Origin: Didymella arachidicola | Lineage: Eukaryota; Ascomycota; Dothideomycetes; Pleosporales; Didymellaceae | Direction of reading: 5' to 3' | Assembly (NCBI GenBank): GCA_016630955.3 | Contig: CM049985.1 | Location: 3,162,001 to 3,226,000 of the forward strand | DNA length: 64,000 nt | Part shown: in pieces, positions 10,395 through 19,769 of the stretch | Position numbering within the stretch: position 1 is the first letter of the stretch | Layout of the letters: every line of letters starts with the position of its first letter | Made by a program: the position numbers and the translations under genes | Notes under the pieces: generated by a model | What the model was told of the DNA's origin: nothing | Databases searched by the model: none | What the model saw: only the letters and a program-made list of their open reading frames with translations

Positions 10395-12339
10395 TAGACA
10401 AGTGGGAGTCTAAAGGGATCTTGGAGTATGCGCTGGACTCGAGGCGAAGAAGAGCGCCCGAGCCCTTCGGTACAAGAGGTCCACTGATCAGCTCTGCTAT
10501 TTCTTCTATCAATTCGTTTAATATGGAGGAGGATCTGTTCATGTTAGACCTGCTCGACCAGGCGGAGATGCTGTTGGGGAGCAAAGTGGAACACGACCGC
10601 AGTTATGAGTATGACGACCTCTGATTATTCGCCTAGACTTTATCTGTGGATGGGAATCGGTCAAAATCTCGGGGATGTATCTGAAGTGAGTACATTGTAT
10701 TGCGTACAAATGCAGTAGAGACGCTGGAAGGGTCGGCCTCCTGTATCAAGCGATTGATTGTTCTTCATCTCCGATTCGAATGTGTCAGACGTCCCCTGAT
10801 AGCAATGTCGGGCTCGCACAGCCAAGCATGGAACGTAGTAGTGCCGACTTGTTAGAGAACGAAAGAGCACCACAAAGATGCTTCCAAGGCAGATTGGACG
10901 CCGACCCTGAGAGTGAGAGGCCGCCCATATGTGGGGGCTGTGGATGGCGCAGCTGCTCGAGTGCATATCGGACCGTATAGTAACACGCTGACGGTAGCCA
11001 GTCGGGGAGCAAAAGGCTGCATTGAATAAGTGTGGGACGCTGAAAAGTGATGGGCCGCGTGGAGGATTGCAAAGTGAGCGGCCTCCTCGCGTTGCGGGGA
11101 CGTGTGTCAGGCTCCGCCCCCTCTGAGCTCCAATCAGAAGAAAACGCTGCCGCCTAAGATCTTGTCGAGCTTCCACCACGGAATGCTCGATACCTAAAGA
11201 TACCTAGTGCTCAGCCTGCTTCATTCATGCGGCAGGATTTGCGACGTTAATCTGCGACTCGGGCGGCTGAGTGGGCTGCCTTGTGGATGACGGTGAGTCG
11301 TGTAAGTAGAGGCACAGATGAGCAGGCTAGGAAGGGAGCATATATCACACTTTGCATCCCCAGCCGCAATGCCGAAGATGCCCTTGCTAAAGGCCTGTTG
11401 CAGTGAATCTGCTTTCAAGCTGCCATTGTACCTCATTTCGACATATGACATCTCCAGCTCTCACGCTCTGCTCACCAGAGTTTCGACGACTAGCACTTCA
11501 ACAAGCACCTCTTACTTCACCAGAGCAACGTGCACATCCCGGAACTGACTGACCAATGACGCCTCGCAGCGAGAGACCATTTGGGAATGGTCCGGTGAAG
11601 ATGTCGACGAAGCGAAGGAATACCACCCAGGAATACCCAAACGCACGGGCATAACGTCACGTGCTTCGAAACGGCGAAAGGAACAGAGCACTGGATTCTG
11701 CCTAAAAAACAGAGGACTTGCAAAGATGCCAAAATTGAAAATCCTGGAAGTACGATTCCAAGGCGAGAGTTGCTCCAGCAGCTCAGAATTCGAGCATAGA
11801 TCACGTGTAGGTCGCAGAGCCGCTTCTGATAGGGTCAAGTCGATCTTCCCCACGAATGTTTGGGACCGAATGTTTGACCGTCGCGCACGACTTCAACAAG
11901 CATACACTTCAATATCACCACCACTTTACACGTCGCAACGACGGATAGACATTGCTTTCCATACTAACACAAAATACTGATAGAATTGCAGGTGAACTAT
12001 CTTTCGCGAAGTCACGTTTGGGGTGGCTTAGCCTCAGGCGGCCGCCCGCAGGTCCCTCTACCCACGCCAACCCACCTTGCACTTCTTCTGCACTGTCCTA
12101 CACTCTCTTTAAAGCGCACTTCTACACTCACACAGTCATACTGGTCATATTGGTGTATTGGCACCTTTTGCGTACTCATTGCTGCCACGCTTCGTCGTTA
12201 TTACCACTATCTCCCTGCACCCTCATCATCACTCATATTCCAGGCATCCACGCCGTTCTTGCAGAGCATGAACAGTCGGTTGGCCATTGTGGTGCTTTTC
12301 ACCCTCTGCCTCCAGCCAGCAGCAGCAGCGAGTCCAGCT
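10395..12339. other. Long region without a supported gene
   Basis: Several open frames of 60-170 codons occur on both strands (for example 10661-11179 minus and 11512-11853 minus). They lack recognisable motifs, overlap each other and show mixed composition. The part after about 12000 is pyrimidine-rich and probably contains the promoter and leader of the zinc-finger gene. HET-gene debris may extend to about 10620 but I cannot align it. Confidence 0.4.
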
Positions 12340-13155
12340 ATGGATCCATTATACCTTATGCCTTCGATGGAGCATTTCTTTCCTGACTTTGATGGCACTC
12401 TTCGCTGCTTGGAGTGCGCATTTGCTTACATTGACTGCGCATGTGCTCTGGTATGACGCACCGGCACCTTCAGTGAATGCCTCGTATAGCTGACCGGCGT
12501 ATAGTCCCAAAGCTCGTCATCGTACTTCTCGCCGCCCTCGAACGAATCGTCATTCTACGAAGACCCCACTACCAATGGATACACTAGTCATGTGGACCTT
12601 ACTGAAGTGATGAACTTCGTGAACGACTCGCCCCAATTTCCTGTGGATGATTCGTTCCTCTACATCAATGATAACGCGACGACTGTCCAGCCTGTCACCG
12701 TCCAGGCCCACGTTGACGACACATACTTGCCTGGGTGTCGTCAACCGGCATCTCCAGCAGAGTCACAATGTGGGCCGCATAGGCGACAGGCCCCTCGTAA
12801 GAACGGGTTCGCATGTGCTGTGGAGGGCTGCAACAAAGCATTCGATCGCAACTGCGAACTGAAGTGAGTCTACGTAGTGTCCAAGCTTGAGCTTGCATTG
12901 ACCAATCTCAGTCGCCACCTCAAGGTACACCTTGGCCGTAATGAGCGGCCTCACAGGTGCACGTGTGGTGAGGGGTTCCTCTACCCAAAAGACCTTGCTC
13001 GTCATCAACGTAAGCACGTGAAGCAAGCTGCCGCCAAGGTCATCTTCTACTGCCACGTCCCTGGTTGCACCAACACTGAGGGTTTCTCTCGTCGTGACAA
13101 CCTCCTCCGTCACCATCGTCGTCAGCATGAGGGTGTTGCTTCCCCTCCTGCGTAG
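12340..13155 (+). CDS. C2H2 zinc-finger protein
   Basis: Likely a nuclear DNA-binding regulator. Proposed exons: 12340-12450, 12505-12863 and 12912-13155, total 714 nt in frame, 237 residues. Exon 1 starts MDPLYLMPSMEHFF and ends at a GTATGA donor; exon 2 begins SQSSSSYFSPPSNESS after a CGTATAG acceptor. The second intron (GTGAGT ... CTCAG) is well supported because splicing rebuilds the first finger: CAVEGCNKAFDRNCEL joined to NRHLKVHLG. A second finger-like unit follows (CTCGEGFLYPKDLARHQRKH), then a third, CHVPGCTNTEGFSRRDNLLRH. The serine/asparagine-rich N-terminus could be an activation region. The first exon is less certain than the other two. It lies 507 bp from the transposon; target genes cannot be inferred. 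Confidence 0.7.
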
Positions 13156-13662
13156 CTTGGGAGACCATCATGCTCTGCCGGCCGTCTTCGCAACACAGCA
13201 CACTGTGCCTTGTGGCTCATCACTGCTGCATGTGCTCATTTACATGGTCCCTTCCCTCACCAGGGACCACCTACACTCGATCAACACATGGATGAAATCC
13301 GTGGTCTAACGTTTTCACTTATCTTAGCATTCCTGCTTCTTGTCCGCATACTCGTCCTATTATTGAGCCTGTCTCCATCATTAGGCGGATGGTCTGTTCT
13401 TCAATGTCCATATACCCCTCCCCCGGCGCCCCATGTGCGCGCTGCTGGTAATGTTGTTTCATTTTGGCCGATCGATCATCTCATCCCTGTCTTATGGAGG
13501 CGTTATCTGCATCGCCAAAGCCTGACTTTGGTCTCCTACGCTGCTTCTACACCCTTTCGATTGATTCATTGGAGGGCAATAAATACACTTGCAACTTCGC
13601 TGGGACTTGCTGGTCAAAACTAGCATGAAAATAGAAAAATGATGAATGAATTGCTTCTAATA
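13156..13662. other. 3' flank of zinc-finger gene up to transposon insertion
   Basis: No gene supported. Pyrimidine-rich plus-strand frames (13210-13623) have no recognisable motif. The stretch ends at the TA dinucleotide used as the transposon target site (13661-13662). Confidence 0.45.
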
Positions 13663-13731
13663 ACGTACATGTACAACGAGCGGACCGGTCAACGAGCGGG
13701 CCACTTTTGCCAAGACCACACCAAAACTCCC
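13663..13731 (+). repeat. Left terminal inverted repeat, 69 bp
   Basis: Matches the reverse complement of 15458-15526 at all 69 positions by eye, then diverges (CCCCTATT against CCTCCCTA). It holds two direct copies of CAACGAGCGG (13674-13683 and 13690-13699) separated by the palindrome ACCGGT, a likely transposase-binding arrangement. Confidence 0.93.
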
Positions 13732-13793
13732 CCTATTATGGCCCAAAACACTACAAACTGGCGCTGCATAAGGCAAAACAAGCTGTAATATTA

Positions 13794-15446
13794 CTAAGAG
13801 ACCTCTTCTACAGCATTCTTGCACGTTCGCGCGTTGTGCCCACTCTCTCCGCACCGTCCACAGCGTCGTTGGGATGGTTCACCTCCTTCAGCCCGAACCT
13901 GCTTCTTTGCCTTCTTACCATCACTACGCGCGCTAAACTCCTGCAGAGCAGCTATCCGCTGGCCCTCTTCAACCGCAAGGCTTCCCTTAGCTTGAATACG
14001 CTTTCTTTTGTGCGATTTACGTCGCGTGGCGGCCTTATTAGCCGCTCGAAGCTCAGTAATCTCCTGTTGTGCCAAAACCAGCTTGTGCGCAATAATTGCT
14101 GCCCCCTTTGAGACCTTCTCAAACGCTTCAACTATAGAGGTTGGTGAGCTATTAACATGCGTCTGAATCCTCTTCTTCACAAGCGTTGATTGCGACCCAA
14201 ATTCCAGGGTATTGCTTGGGGTTTGCGACTGCCAGAGCGGGCTGTTTTGGGGGAGTGGTGGCGATGGGGTGCGCAGCTTCACATCCAGGGCCAATATGAC
14301 GCGATCTGGGGCAAAGGGAGCCAATCCGGCCCCTCGGAACCCTCCTTGAATGTTGCTAGGGGTAATAGCTTTCTTGTGAGCCGCTACAAAGCATGGGAGG
14401 AACTCCTGCTTTGTAATGTGGTTGATCCGGTTGCGCATAAGCTCATTAACCTCAACCCCGTACGCCTTCTTCAGAGGGCCAAAACAACCCACATCAAGTG
14501 GCTGAAGGAGGTGCGATGAGTGCGGAGGCATGCATAGGATCACAATCTTCTGATCCTTGCAGTATTGCGTGAATTCTGGAGTGTTGTGGCTCCCATGACC
14601 GTCAATAATCAGCAACCGGTGGCTGCCAACAGTGCGCGCCTTTGTATACCTGTCAAAGTGCTTCAACCAGTCAAAACCAAGCTCATTGGTAGTCCAGCCG
14701 TTCTCAGAGATGGCAATACTCCAATCTTGGGGCAGGTTGTTGTCCTTGTACCAGCTGGACTGGTGTTGGCGGGCTTTGAAGATGATGTAGGGTGGAATAG
14801 CCCATCCTGTGGCATTAATGCCCTCAATGACTGTTACCCACTCCCGGTTGCCTGGCTGGACCTGCTTTGCTCGTCCTAGTTTCTCTGCATCTGTTACAAC
14901 AACTCCGGTGGATATCTGGCCCATCATGAAGCCTGTCTCGTCAAAGTTGTACGTGTCGTTGTCCTGGATGCCATACTTGACTTTGGTAGTAGCTACAAGG
15001 TTGAACCAGCCCTGTATAACCTCAGGGTCCTCGCAGAGGGCTCGCTTGTAGTCATACTTGCGATTAAAAACTGTTTTGAGCTCCTCCTGACGCGAAACAA
15101 ACCTGCTGGCCCACCTTGGGCCAACAGGGGCCAAACTGCGCTCTTTCAGCAGAGAATTGGCCATATCAGCCACAAATTCAAGCCGGGGGGACTCTCCTCG
15201 CGTAACCAGCTCAAGTATGCGCATAACAATCACCTGCTCCTCAGCGCTGGTTAGATTCCGTAAGTTGGCCATAATATTAACGCGTGAAGGTCGTCCAGCG
15301 CGTCGTTGGTGTAGTGTAGTTCGAGAGACGCTGTAGATAGCTGCAGCGCGTCGCTCTGAGAGATTCGCGTCTTGTTTGAGAGCTTGGAGCGCAAGCTGTA
15401 TCTGACGCTCGTTTGACGCGTTAAACTGTACTTGTTGTGGAGGCAT
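13794..15446 (-). CDS. Pogo/Fot1-type DDE transposase
   Basis: Cuts and rejoins the element at TA sites. The open frame extends to an ATG at 15548, but that codon lies outside the element and the first residues would be translated flank and inverted repeat. The ATG at 15446 (MPPQQVQFNASNERQ) is inside the repeat and is the better start, giving 550 residues. The N-terminus has a psq-like helix-turn-helix (DANLSERRAAAIYSVSRTTL) and a CENP-B-like second one (LLKERSLAPVGPRWASRFVS). The catalytic core shows YNFDETGFMMG, LLIIDGHGSHNTPEF and LQPLDVGCFGPLKKAYG, so all three acidic positions are present. Near the C-terminus are a basic stretch (RRKSHKRKRIQ) and a zinc knuckle, CGRCGESGHNARTC. There are no internal stops, so it may be active. 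Confidence 0.95.
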   Translation of the reverse strand: MPPQQVQFNASNERQIQLALQALKQDANLSERRAAAIYSVSRTTLHQRRAGRPSRVNIMANLRNLTSAEEQVIVMRILELVTRGESPRLEFVADMANSLLKERSLAPVGPRWASRFVSRQEELKTVFNRKYDYKRALCEDPEVIQGWFNLVATTKVKYGIQDNDTYNFDETGFMMGQISTGVVVTDAEKLGRAKQVQPGNREWVTVIEGINATGWAIPPYIIFKARQHQSSWYKDNNLPQDWSIAISENGWTTNELGFDWLKHFDRYTKARTVGSHRLLIIDGHGSHNTPEFTQYCKDQKIVILCMPPHSSHLLQPLDVGCFGPLKKAYGVEVNELMRNRINHITKQEFLPCFVAAHKKAITPSNIQGGFRGAGLAPFAPDRVILALDVKLRTPSPPLPQNSPLWQSQTPSNTLEFGSQSTLVKKRIQTHVNSSPTSIVEAFEKVSKGAAIIAHKLVLAQQEITELRAANKAATRRKSHKRKRIQAKGSLAVEEGQRIAALQEFSARSDGKKAKKQVRAEGGEPSQRRCGRCGESGHNARTCKNAVEEVS

Positions 15447-15457
15447 TAGTGTAGGGA

Positions 15458-15526
15458 GGGAGTTTTGGTGTGGTCTTGGCAAAAGTGGCCCGCTCGTTGA
15501 CCGGTCCGCTCGTTGTACATGTACGT
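15458..15526 (-). repeat. Right terminal inverted repeat, 69 bp
   Basis: Mirror copy of 13663-13731, with the CAACGAGCGG motif at 15490-15499 and 15506-15515 on the minus strand. Its inner edge is only 12 nt from the preferred transposase start codon, so it probably also contains the transposase promoter or leader. Confidence 0.93.
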
Positions 15527-15871
15527 TAGCTTGAAACTTTTTCGCCATTTACTTCGACGTGAGACTGCTGATGACACGATACATGGTTACTAAGAATACT
15601 ATCAGCTATGAGGTGATGTAGCCAACATACGCTTTGCCTCGAGATAGACCGGAGAGTTGCAATATTCTTATTCGCCCAAATTGCCATGTGATAGCGCGCG
15701 GACGCGACACGCGTGTTAGCGCGAGATCTATAGATCGATCGACCCACAAGGCTGATTCTGGCGGGAACAATGCGTCATCACTGTCAGCCATTGTAATCAC
15801 AACCAAAGTTTCTGAGCAGCACACCAACAAGCGCTTCCTGCATGCATTCCAAACACTCGTAATCTGGCACC
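15527..15871. other. RAD4 upstream region
   Basis: 345 bp between the transposon end and the RAD4 start. It probably carries the RAD4 promoter; the insertion lies immediately upstream. No other gene is supported. Confidence 0.45.
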
Positions 15872-18800
15872 ATGCCACCTGTCCTGTCGCGCAAGCGCTT
15901 ACGATCCGACTCTCCAATACCGGAACCGTCGCCAAAACGTACACGAGCACCAAAGGCCCCTGCACCAAAGCAAGCCGCACGGAAACCTCCCGTACGACGA
16001 TCGGAGCAGTCTATGTTCGATGCTCCGCCAAAAGTCAACCGGACACTCTCGCAGACTAAGAAATTCTTAGAAGGCAGCGACGATGATAGCGACTTGTCAG
16101 ACGCCGATAGTAGCGATGATGACGAGTTCGAGGATGTGCCTCTGAACAATGCAAACAAGAACAAGGGGAAAGCAAAAGGCGAAGAAGCATCAGAATCTGA
16201 TGAAAGTGAGGAAGACGACTGGGAAGATGCACTCGGGGTGCAACACCACCACACAAAGCACGATGCAGGACCAGATCCCAAGATCTCTGGTGACATCGCC
16301 CTCACACTGTCCGCAGCGCCGAAAGCTGCGTTTGACTCGAAGCCAGACGGAAAAAAGGGGCCTTCAAAAGTTCAGCGCCAGATACGAAACGTAACGCATT
16401 GCATGCATGTGCAGGCGCTCATGTTTCACAACCTGATGCGCAATGCGTGGATGGAGGACAGAGAGCTTCAAAAGATACTGGTGGGAGGTTTGACGAGCGG
16501 CTGTTGGCGTGAGGTAGAACAATACTGGCGCGATGCCGGTGTGCCCGATGGTCTCAGCCGTGCAGTCGTGCAGCAGAAGCCACAGAAGACGCCGGAGAAG
16601 GTCAGGGAAGATACAAAGAAGGACGCAAAGGACAAAAAGGGTAGCTGGAAGGCCAGTGGCAGTAGCGGCGTGAAAGTGTACGACACTCCGGACAACAAAT
16701 TGTCGAAACAGCGAAGAGAAGAAGCGCGTCGCGAATACGAAGCAACATTAGCGAGGAACGAAAACCCAGGCCATTCAGAAAGGAAGCAGCGTGACTGGGG
16801 TGCGAAGTCCAAACGTATAGAGCCAGAGACACTAAACATGGCTCACGGCGAACCCTTGCTGCGGCTGCTGAAGTACCTTTCGGCATACTGGAAGGCGAAG
16901 TGGAGGACAACAGCTCCTACTTTACGAAAGCGTGGCTATCTTTCGCCATCGAATTTACAAGCAGAGATTGACGCGTGGAAAGAACATGGCTCCCATGCAG
17001 ATATCTTCGGAGAGCACATCAACAACCGAGAAGCCTTTCGCGAGATGGCGCGCAAGTGTGAAGGCAGCAAGGACGCTGGCCAGCAGCTCTTTACGGCTTT
17101 GATTCGAGGACTTGGTATCGAGGCTCGCATGATAGTGAGCCTGCAGCCAGTCGGGTTCGGATTCAGTCAGGCCGAAGAGGGCAAGCCCAGGAACTTGGAG
17201 AAGCTGAAGGAGCTTGCAAAATCAGCGCAGACTCGCGATACTGTGAAAGCCACGCCATCGAAACAAGCGTCTGTGAAAAAGGTCAAGGGCCAAAATCCGA
17301 TCTCTCCCCAGAATCGTCGAAAGGTGGTCGCATCTTCAGGCTCGGACTCTGACAGCAGTGATCTTAGTAGTGTTATCTCCATTTCATCTGACACTGAAGA
17401 TAAGAAGAAGGGAAAGAAGACATCGAAAACCCGGGACTACAAGGATGACCTTCCATATCCGACATATTGGACAGAAGTCATCTCAAATCTGACCCACACA
17501 CCTGTGTCGGTCTCCCCACTGTCGCGTACGATCATTGCCAGCTCTGCAGTACCCGAAAAATATTCTGATTTCTATGCTCGCGGTGCTGCGGCCGAAAAAG
17601 CGAAACAGGTCCTTGCGTATCTCATCGCCTTCTCGTCGGATGGAACGGCGAAGGACGTCACGACACGCTATCTCCCAAAGAATCAGTGGCCTGGCCGCAC
17701 CAAGGGCTTCCGCATGCCTACCGAGAAGATACCAATTCACAACAAGCGTGGTAAAGTCAGGCGCTGGGAAGAGTGGGATTGGTTCAAGTCCGTTATGCGT
17801 CCCTTCGCGCGCCCGCACAATAAGCGCCAGCCCTGGGACGAGGTCGAGGAAGAAGGCGATCTTGTCCCTGCAGAGCCCGAGAAGAAGAAAAGTATGGATG
17901 AAGAGGGTGGTAAAGAGACACTGCAGGGCTACAAGAGCTCTACTGAGTACGTTCTCGAACGGCACCTGCGCCGCGAAGAAGCGCTCAAGCCCGGCGCAAA
18001 GATTGTCCGCCACTTCGCCATTAGCAAAAAGGGTGAAGAAGACAAGCTCGAGCCTGTCTATCGTCGCAAAGATGTTGTGAATTGCAAGACCACCGAGTCA
18101 TGGCACAAAGAAGGTCGCGAAGTCAAGCCTGGCGAGCAACCACTCAAGTACGTACCCATGCGTGCTGTGACCAAGACACGCAAGCTTGAGATTGAAGAGC
18201 GAGAGCGCATCGAGGGCGGTAAGGTACAGCAGGGCTTGTATGCAAAGAATCAGACAGACTGGATTATCCCCGAGCCGATCAAGGATGGCATTATTCCAGT
18301 CAACGCGTTCAACAACATTGACGTCTATGTCCCTACGATGGTACCGAAAGGCGCTGTGCACATCCCGCTCAAGGGCACGGCACGTGTTTGTCGCAAGCTG
18401 AACATCAACTACGCGGAAGCTTGCACAGGCTTTGAGTTTGGCAAGCAGCGCGCTGTGCCAGTCATTACCGGCGTCGTTGTCGCGGAAGAGAATGAGAACT
18501 TAGTCATCGACGCTTGGGAAGCTGAAGAGGTAGATAAGGCAAGGAAGGAGGCGGAGAAGAGGCAGAAGTTTGTCCTGGGGCTATGGAAGAAGTTCTACTC
18601 AGGCTTGAAGATCGTGCAGCGCATGAAAGATGAGTATGGCGAAGAGGCGGAGTTGCCCCAGAAAGACTTGTATGCGCCGGTGGTAAAGAAGGCTGAGACT
18701 GAATGGGAAGTGTTCCAGAACCATCAGGGCAAGGACTTTGAAGGCGGCTTCCTACGCGAAGAGCCTGCTGGTACAGGGGCTGGTGGGTTCATGAAAGAGC

Positions 18801-19465
18801 TCACGCCGGTCGCCGCTCAAGATGAGGCCATGACCGGAGGCTTCTTTCCAGCAAGCCAGGAGGACATCACGCATGGCGACCTCACCATCGATCTTGGTGA
18901 TCGCGAAGAGCAGAAGCATACCGCTGCTGCAGACACTGCGTATCGCACACCAATCTCGCTCTCTGCTGCTGTTGGACAGCCTGATGACCAGCATGGAGAC
19001 GACAATTTCCAGGCAGCAGACAGCGCAGGTATCAAACCTTTGGCGAATGCTGGAGTTGAAGAAGACGAAGATGACGACAGCGAAGACGATAAACCTCTGG
19101 TCCCACCGCGGCGCAAACCTACCACGACAAAGCCAACGCCTACCCACTCCAAGCGCACATCAACTGCCACAAGTCGCAATCGAGCACCCATTAGTGAGTC
19201 TTCGAACAAGGAATCGCTCTCGGACGAGCCTTCAGAGCCGTCCATACAGCCACCATCTACAAGAAGCGCGCCAAAGCGCAGGGCTGCGCGCAAGAGCGAC
19301 GCACAGGTGAAGAGCCACTTCTTTATTATGGGGAGTGAGGGGGAGACGGATGCGACAGATATCACGGAGAGGGCATCGCCAAAGAAAGTGAAGAACAGCG
19401 GTAGCGCCCGAGGGGGCAGAGGTGGAAGACGTACGGGAAGAGGGCGAGGGAAGGTACAGACGTAA
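15872..19465 (+). CDS. RAD4: Rad4/XPC DNA damage recognition protein
   Basis: Rad4 recognises helix-distorting lesions and starts global-genome nucleotide excision repair together with Rad23. A single exon encodes 1197 residues from ATG 15872. The N-terminus is basic, then strongly acidic (DDDSDLSDADSSDDDEFEDV). The transglutaminase-like fold begins near residue 170 (HCMHVQALMFHNLMRNAW) and includes FTALIRGLGIEARMIVSLQP. The three beta-hairpin domains follow: STEYVLERHLRREEALKPG near 690, a block with KYVPMRAVTKTRKLEIEER, then VNAFNNIDVYVPTMVPKGAV near 810 and LNINYAEACTGFEFGKQRA. The C-terminal 250 residues are low-complexity and end in a glycine/arginine-rich tail (SARGGRGGRRTGRGRG). It is longer than the yeast protein because of disordered ends. 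Confidence 0.95.
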   Translation: MPPVLSRKRLRSDSPIPEPSPKRTRAPKAPAPKQAARKPPVRRSEQSMFDAPPKVNRTLSQTKKFLEGSDDDSDLSDADSSDDDEFEDVPLNNANKNKGKAKGEEASESDESEEDDWEDALGVQHHHTKHDAGPDPKISGDIALTLSAAPKAAFDSKPDGKKGPSKVQRQIRNVTHCMHVQALMFHNLMRNAWMEDRELQKILVGGLTSGCWREVEQYWRDAGVPDGLSRAVVQQKPQKTPEKVREDTKKDAKDKKGSWKASGSSGVKVYDTPDNKLSKQRREEARREYEATLARNENPGHSERKQRDWGAKSKRIEPETLNMAHGEPLLRLLKYLSAYWKAKWRTTAPTLRKRGYLSPSNLQAEIDAWKEHGSHADIFGEHINNREAFREMARKCEGSKDAGQQLFTALIRGLGIEARMIVSLQPVGFGFSQAEEGKPRNLEKLKELAKSAQTRDTVKATPSKQASVKKVKGQNPISPQNRRKVVASSGSDSDSSDLSSVISISSDTEDKKKGKKTSKTRDYKDDLPYPTYWTEVISNLTHTPVSVSPLSRTIIASSAVPEKYSDFYARGAAAEKAKQVLAYLIAFSSDGTAKDVTTRYLPKNQWPGRTKGFRMPTEKIPIHNKRGKVRRWEEWDWFKSVMRPFARPHNKRQPWDEVEEEGDLVPAEPEKKKSMDEEGGKETLQGYKSSTEYVLERHLRREEALKPGAKIVRHFAISKKGEEDKLEPVYRRKDVVNCKTTESWHKEGREVKPGEQPLKYVPMRAVTKTRKLEIEERERIEGGKVQQGLYAKNQTDWIIPEPIKDGIIPVNAFNNIDVYVPTMVPKGAVHIPLKGTARVCRKLNINYAEACTGFEFGKQRAVPVITGVVVAEENENLVIDAWEAEEVDKARKEAEKRQKFVLGLWKKFYSGLKIVQRMKDEYGEEAELPQKDLYAPVVKKAETEWEVFQNHQGKDFEGGFLREEPAGTGAGGFMKELTPVAAQDEAMTGGFFPASQEDITHGDLTIDLGDREEQKHTAAADTAYRTPISLSAAVGQPDDQHGDDNFQAADSAGIKPLANAGVEEDEDDDSEDDKPLVPPRRKPTTTKPTPTHSKRTSTATSRNRAPISESSNKESLSDEPSEPSIQPPSTRSAPKRRAARKSDAQVKSHFFIMGSEGETDATDITERASPKKVKNSGSARGGRGGRRTGRGRGKVQT

Positions 19466-19769
19466 TCTTACTGATCGATGTTCTGGGGGCTGGCGCTCCT
19501 GCCAATGGTATCATGCGCAGTCTCGAACAGGGGGGTCATGCAGATTGTGGCTGCCACACTCAGCTCGTAGCTTGTTATTTACCCGCTTGAACCTGCAGTG
19601 TCCGCAACAATCCCCACTCCACCCATCCCCAAAGCTTTCTGAACTTTCAGCTTGGCAGAAGTGACATGACTGATACGTGTGCTCTCACAGCTCTGCGACG
19701 CGGCTTACCCTCTGCAATTACCCACGCTGTTGGCCGTGATTACCGTCTTCCAGCCTTGTGGGCCTTGTC

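Larger units (their letters stand above)
13663..15526 (-). mobile_element. Complete Fot1/pogo-type DNA transposon, 1864 bp
   Basis: The element is bounded by perfect 69-bp inverted repeats starting ACGTACATGTACAACGAGCG and flanked by TA on both sides (13661-13662 and 15527-15528), the target duplication of the Tc1/mariner/pogo superfamily. It carries one uninterrupted transposase gene on the minus strand. Length, TA duplication and the transposase type match Fot1-like elements of ascomycetes. The identical repeats and open frame suggest a recent insertion that has escaped RIP so far. It sits between the zinc-finger gene and RAD4, about 345 bp from the RAD4 start codon. Confidence 0.95.

Noticed and set aside
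10661..11179. 172-codon minus-strand frame
   Set aside because: No recognisable motif, cysteine and arginine scattered, overlapped by other frames; probably chance in the decayed HET region.
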